From Cyclospora cayetanensis (Eukaryota > Apicomplexa > Conoidasida > Eucoccidiorida > Eimeriidae): DNA of 64,000 bases. The notes beneath the pieces were generated by a model, which did no database searches, was not told the DNA's origin, and worked only from the letters and a program-made list of their open reading frames with translations. A program made the position numbers and the translations under genes. The stretch spans positions 124,001-188,000 of the forward strand of contig NW_020312492.1 of the NCBI RefSeq assembly GCF_002999335.1. Direction: 5' to 3'. Shown here one piece after another: positions 59,867-64,000 of the stretch (positions are counted from its first letter, which is position 1; each line of letters begins with the position of its first letter).

Positions 59867-62800
59867 ATGAGAGAGCAACAAGGAAGGGTTCATGACGAGC
59901 TCCTGGAGCCGGCAGAGGATCAAACCAAGCAGCCTAAAGGCGACTTGCAACATCCCAGGGGGCCCTCTGCCACGGCGTCCAACGACGGGGCCCTTCACGT
60001 AAATGGCACTGAAAAGGATGGCAGCAGCAGCAGTAGCAGCAGCAGCAGTAGCAGCAGCAGCAGTAGCAGCAGCAGCAGTAGTAGCAGCAGCAGCAGCAGC
60101 TGTAGTGGGATTCAGCCGACAGGCGTTTCACGTGTAGCTCAGATCGCAGCTCCGACATCTGCGGCAGGATCCTCAGCAGAGACGGCAACAACAGCAGCAA
60201 AGAGGGAGAACCACAGGAAGAAGGGCACCACGTGGATGGACATCTTTTCTTTGGGCCGGTGGCGCTCCAGCGGCAGCAGACAGCAAGGCGCTATTCAACT
60301 TGCACAGGCTTTTGGCACTCCAAACCAGCCAGGCAGACCGGTGTGTAGGCTGTGGAAGCGCAACATATTAGCCGGCACTTTGTGTACTTCTTCACTGTCT
60401 CGCGGTTCTTCTGTCCCTCTGGCATTTGTTCATCTTTTTAGCGCGTTGCGTTGCGGATTTCTTAATCGGCGTAGCTTTCTCACGCTCTCAACATCGCATT
60501 CGTTCCGGTGTCGCCTCTCCGCCCCATTCTCCCCCCGTCCTCTTCTTGTACTGGAAGCTTGCCACTTGCTCAGTCCTCGTATCTCGGAGGCATGGGCAAG
60601 TCGACTGTACCCTCTTGCGCACGTTTTCCAGTTCTCGCTTCCTGTGACTTGTGCCTCCACAGGGTCCAGTCATTGGTGTCTTCGTGTGCAAGGGCCCTCG
60701 CAACGAGCTTCAAGGTCTAGTCGTGGCTTCTCCCCTCTCTCTGGAGCGCTTTTCCTTCGAAGGGCAGCTGCTGCAGCGGGCTGCTCCTCCGCAGCCGCTC
60801 ACCTGTTGCAGAGGAGGAAAGATAGGGGGTGTTGGGAGGGTGCTGCTCTGCGGATCTCAGTCCGGAACGGTCTTCATCGTGAATGCGGAGACCTTTGAAC
60901 TCATGCTCGAACTCGACACGAAAAGTAAGCAGCCGACGCGATCCTCCAATCGCCATCGCCACGGACTGCGGTAAGAGCCACTGTGAGCTTCTGGTGCTGC
61001 TGCTGCTGTATGTTCCTGTAGAATCCCTCCCGACTGCGATTGGCAGAGGAGCCTCGGACCTCCCTGCCTCCTCTGCAGCTGTAACTCCTCCCCGCTCCAC
61101 CGGCAGCAGCTACGCCGCTTACGAGGGCAGCCATGAGGTGTGCTCCTCGGTGGATCAGGGGGCCCCTGCGGGAGGGGGGCCCCAGGAGAATCCTGGAGGT
61201 GCTTCTTCGAGTGGCGTTGACGGCGTTCCGTGGGAGGCCCCAATATGCTCCTTGACCATAAATGCGACATTTGCCGAGTTCGCACACTTTGTTCTGGCTG
61301 GAGACGTGACGGGGAGAGTTTATGTGTGGCAAGTGCCAAGCACTAAACTGCTGCTTGTGCTGCCCCCGCCTGAGCTGTCGCACCCACAGCATCATCCCTT
61401 GCCGCAGCAGAGGCAAGAGCAGGACTGCTGTGGGTGCTGCGGCAAGCTGAGCAGCGGCAGCGATGAGATCTACGCAGCTGCAGCAAGGCGGCTTCCGTCT
61501 TCTCTCCACGGAAGTGCTCCTCACCAGCCGAGACAGCAACACCTGCAAGCCGCTGGAGGGATTCAGGCAGTGGGGTCGGTGGCAGAGATCGAGGTGCCTC
61601 AAGAGGATACTGATGACGAGCGAGGACAGGAAAGCGCCAAGGTTTTGGGAGACTGCCAGAGGGACGCCTTGGGGCCCCCTGCATACGAGGTTGAGCCGTC
61701 TTACAGGAACGCTCAGTGGCTAGGCGCCCGTCCCCGTGGGAAGGGGAAGGGCCCCCTGAGGGGGCCTCCCCAGGCCCCTCACTGCGAGGCCCCTCCGCAT
61801 CCACAGGGTGACACACAGGAGCAGCTGCCTTCCCAACAGGACGGTGGAGCTGAGGAGTCGCTGTTCTCGGGAGACGAATCGGGGGAGGAAAGTCGAAGTG
61901 GAGCGCAGGGGCGGGAGAGCTCCGTAGACAGCGCAAACAACCCACTCGTGCAGAGCGAGGAATGCCTTCCTTACATTCAGCATGCGCCTCAAGAGCTGTT
62001 GCAGCAGCTGCGGGCAGAAGCCCAGCAGCGCCAGCATCACCAGCATCAAGACGAGCAACGACGGAGCGAGAAAGAGGAGCATCCACAACTAGCCAAGGAT
62101 GGAAGAAGAGGCCTGGAGCCTGATGCAGAGGCTCGCGGTTCCGGAAACGGCAGCGGCGATTCTATGAAGGGGCCCCGAGGCCCCTCAGGGGCCCCCAGCG
62201 GATGGGCCCCCCCCCCTGGAAGCCTTCCCGAATCTCCAGAAGTGGCGGTTGGCTTGGAATCGATTCCTCTCTCGCCTGAAACTTCGGGGGCAGCAGGCAG
62301 CCCTCCTCCTGCCTCTTTGGTAGGTGACACAGACAGAGAAGTTGACGAGGGAGGCAATTCGTTGCCGCAGGTCAAGGCTCCTGCGGCTGCAGCCACTCCT
62401 TCTTCTGCAGCAGCCTTAAAAAGCAGCTGCGGCAGCAGCAACTGCTGTATCGCTCACAGGAGGGCCCCCTGTGGCCAGCGCGCATGCCGGGGGGGGCCCT
62501 CTGCATCTGGGAAGCCCTCTGCCTCTCGCTACGTGGGAGCCCTCTTGCCCCTGGCTGCTTTGGATCAGCTCTGGGTAGGCTACGGCGACGGGGCCCTTGC
62601 TGTCTTCTCACTCAGCACGTACAGGCTCGTGCATGCGGTGCAACTGCCAGATACAGACGTGACCAAGCTGGAATACGCCAAATACCGAGGTAAGAAAAGG
62701 GAGAAGGAGATGGCTCCTTGTTTTCACGCCTGCCCTCTCTTCTGCTTCAGTTCCCCACTGCTGCTTTCTGTTCCTTTCTTCTGCTGTTTCTTGGCTGCGG

Positions 62801-64000
62801 GCACCCTGCTTTGTTGCTAAGCCATTTTTGTGTGCGACGGCCCCTATGTATCTGCGCACAGCGCGCACGCGGTTTATTCGCCCTTGCCCTTGTTTGCAAA
62901 TGCTTTTGCACTGCAGATCTTATCATTGTGGTTAGCGCCAATAAGGCCCTCTACATGTGGTGCCCCAGGACGCTTCAATGCATCTTCGAGTCTGTCGGAT
63001 ACACTGGCGAAAAGATGCCTGCATCCTAACGCAAGCTTTGACATTCCCGTTGCGAATCCCTTTGGCCCTGTTCATCCAGTGGAGGGTGCCTGCTGGAGTG
63101 ACACTGTGCTGTCCAGTGGTGTGTCTCGGTTGTGGAATTGGCTCAGCTGAAAATCAACGTATTTCGGATAGCTCTTTAATTGCTTCTGTTTTGCAGGATG
63201 GATGCGGCTGCAGTAACCTGTTCTTCCCCCTTGTCTTTCATTTATGTGTTGGAGGCCCCAGAAGCCTGGGAGCTTCGCTCCACCATCGTTCTCGCTGTAA
63301 GAATTGATGCCTGGTTGTATAGCTGCTGCTGTACAGTGACGTGGCTGGCGCCAGTGTCAACACCAAGGGTACCAATGATGGCTTAGAAAGCAGCCTGCGT
63401 GGCGACGCTGTTTCTGCTTGTGTGTGTTTAGGGCTGCATGGATGGCTCCATTTGCGTTCGGCGACTGGAAAGAAACCTTTCAGACGGTGGTATTTCGTGC
63501 AAGCTCGTGAGGAACTACATCAGAGGTAATCTATTGCACCTCTCTCTCTGGCGCTGGGTGTCGCTTGTTAACCTGCTCTGCCGCCATATAGGGGGGTGTG
63601 GGAAGGGCGAAGTTTCCATCCTTGCCACCTTCTAGGCCTCTATATGTCCTCTTCACGCCTTCCTGCCAGCCCCTCTCTTGTGTATAGCTTCTTGGCTCCC
63701 CCCTTCCTCGGCTTTCCGATGTACAGAAGTGGAGCCCCAAGTGCCGATCAGCTGCATTTTGGTCGACTCATGGCTCAACGCCGCCTTTGTAGGAGACGCC
63801 AGGTACGCTGCTGCAAATGTTGTCGGTGCAACGTTTTTGAAGGGGTGGTCCTCTAAGAGGGCGCATGGCTGTCAGTGGGAACCCCCCGCTACAGCTCCTG
63901 GAGGTACCTCCAGCCCAACCCTCGTAAGCGCGAACTCATAACGCCTTAATCCCAGACTTCGAGCCGTAATTCGGTGTTTTTACGTTTCCGCCCTTCTCAG
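59867..64000 (+). CDS. WD40-like beta-propeller protein, 5' part, low-complexity rich
   Basis: Exons 59867-60340, 60663-60924, 61022-62689 and from 62918 are joined at good GT-AG sites with matching phases. Later exons at about 63198-63298, 63432-63524 and 63726-63802 follow, and the gene runs off the window. The start is the ATG at 59867. Exon 1 is disordered with a Ser run of about 30. Propeller-like strands: VGRVLLCGSQSGTVFIVN, FVLAGDVTGRVYVWQVPS, LWVGYGDGALAVFSLSTYRL, LIIVVSANKALYMW, GCMDGSICVRRL, and PISCILVDSWLNAAFVGDA. A disordered insertion of about 370 residues sits between the second and third. Family not identified; scaffold role is inferred from fold only. Between 63000 and 63150 the frame changes without a splice I can place. 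Confidence 0.65.
60022..60102 (+). repeat. AGC trinucleotide array coding poly-Ser
   Basis: About 27 consecutive AGC/AGT codons in exon 1 of the WD40-like gene. Occasional AGT interruptions argue for slow decay, not recent expansion. Frames on the other strand (poly-Cys/Tyr) are shadows. Confidence 0.95.

Noticed and set aside
1..64000. CRISPR arrays, operons, bacterial insertion sequences, prophage
   Set aside because: Gene structure is eukaryotic throughout; no spaced direct repeats or transposase frames of bacterial type.

Overview
The window is nuclear DNA of a coccidian apicomplexan, most likely an eimeriid (Eimeria or Cyclospora type). Pointers are genes broken by many small GT-AG introns, very long CAG/GCA/AGC runs read as Ala, Gln, Leu or Ser inside coding exons, TGTATG microsatellites filling introns, a short AGGGTTT interstitial telomere-like repeat, and Ty3/Gypsy relics of the chromovirus kind known from Eimeria. 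Species cannot be fixed from sequence alone.

Layout. 1-6.4 kb: no firm gene; dispersed repeat copies and two weak secreted-protein frames. 6.5-10.4 kb (minus): a six-exon gene for the B subunit of DNA polymerase alpha. 11.7-22.8 kb (plus): one very large repeat-rich gene for an Ala/Leu/Gln-rich helical-repeat protein, with microsatellite introns. 23.7-31.1 kb: three mitochondrial genes in a row: a small presequence protein with an IF1-like segment (minus), the fission receptor FIS1 (plus), and chaperonin HSP60 (minus, nine exons). 36.9-38.3 kb (plus): five-exon PDCD5. 40.7-42.0 kb (minus): an intronless secreted serpin with a Met-Ser reactive site. 49.5-50.4 kb (plus): a GET1/WRB-like gene. 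59.9-64 kb (plus): the 5' part of a WD40-like gene that runs off the window.

Between these lie gene-poor tracts with at least three decayed Ty3/Gypsy copies (32.5-33.8 kb plus, 43.9-48.1 kb minus, 54.8-57.2 kb partly deleted, plus) and about a dozen copies of a ~280-bp dispersed repeat with a conserved short hairpin. One derivative of that repeat forms a clean two-unit tandem array at 58.2-58.65 kb. The repeat family is the best candidate for something undescribed here.

For POLA2, PDCD5, FIS1, HSP60 and the IF1-like gene I fixed every exon edge by splice sites, reading phase and (where known) the family alignment; all sum to whole codon counts. The large gene, GET1 and WD40 models still have uncertain edges.
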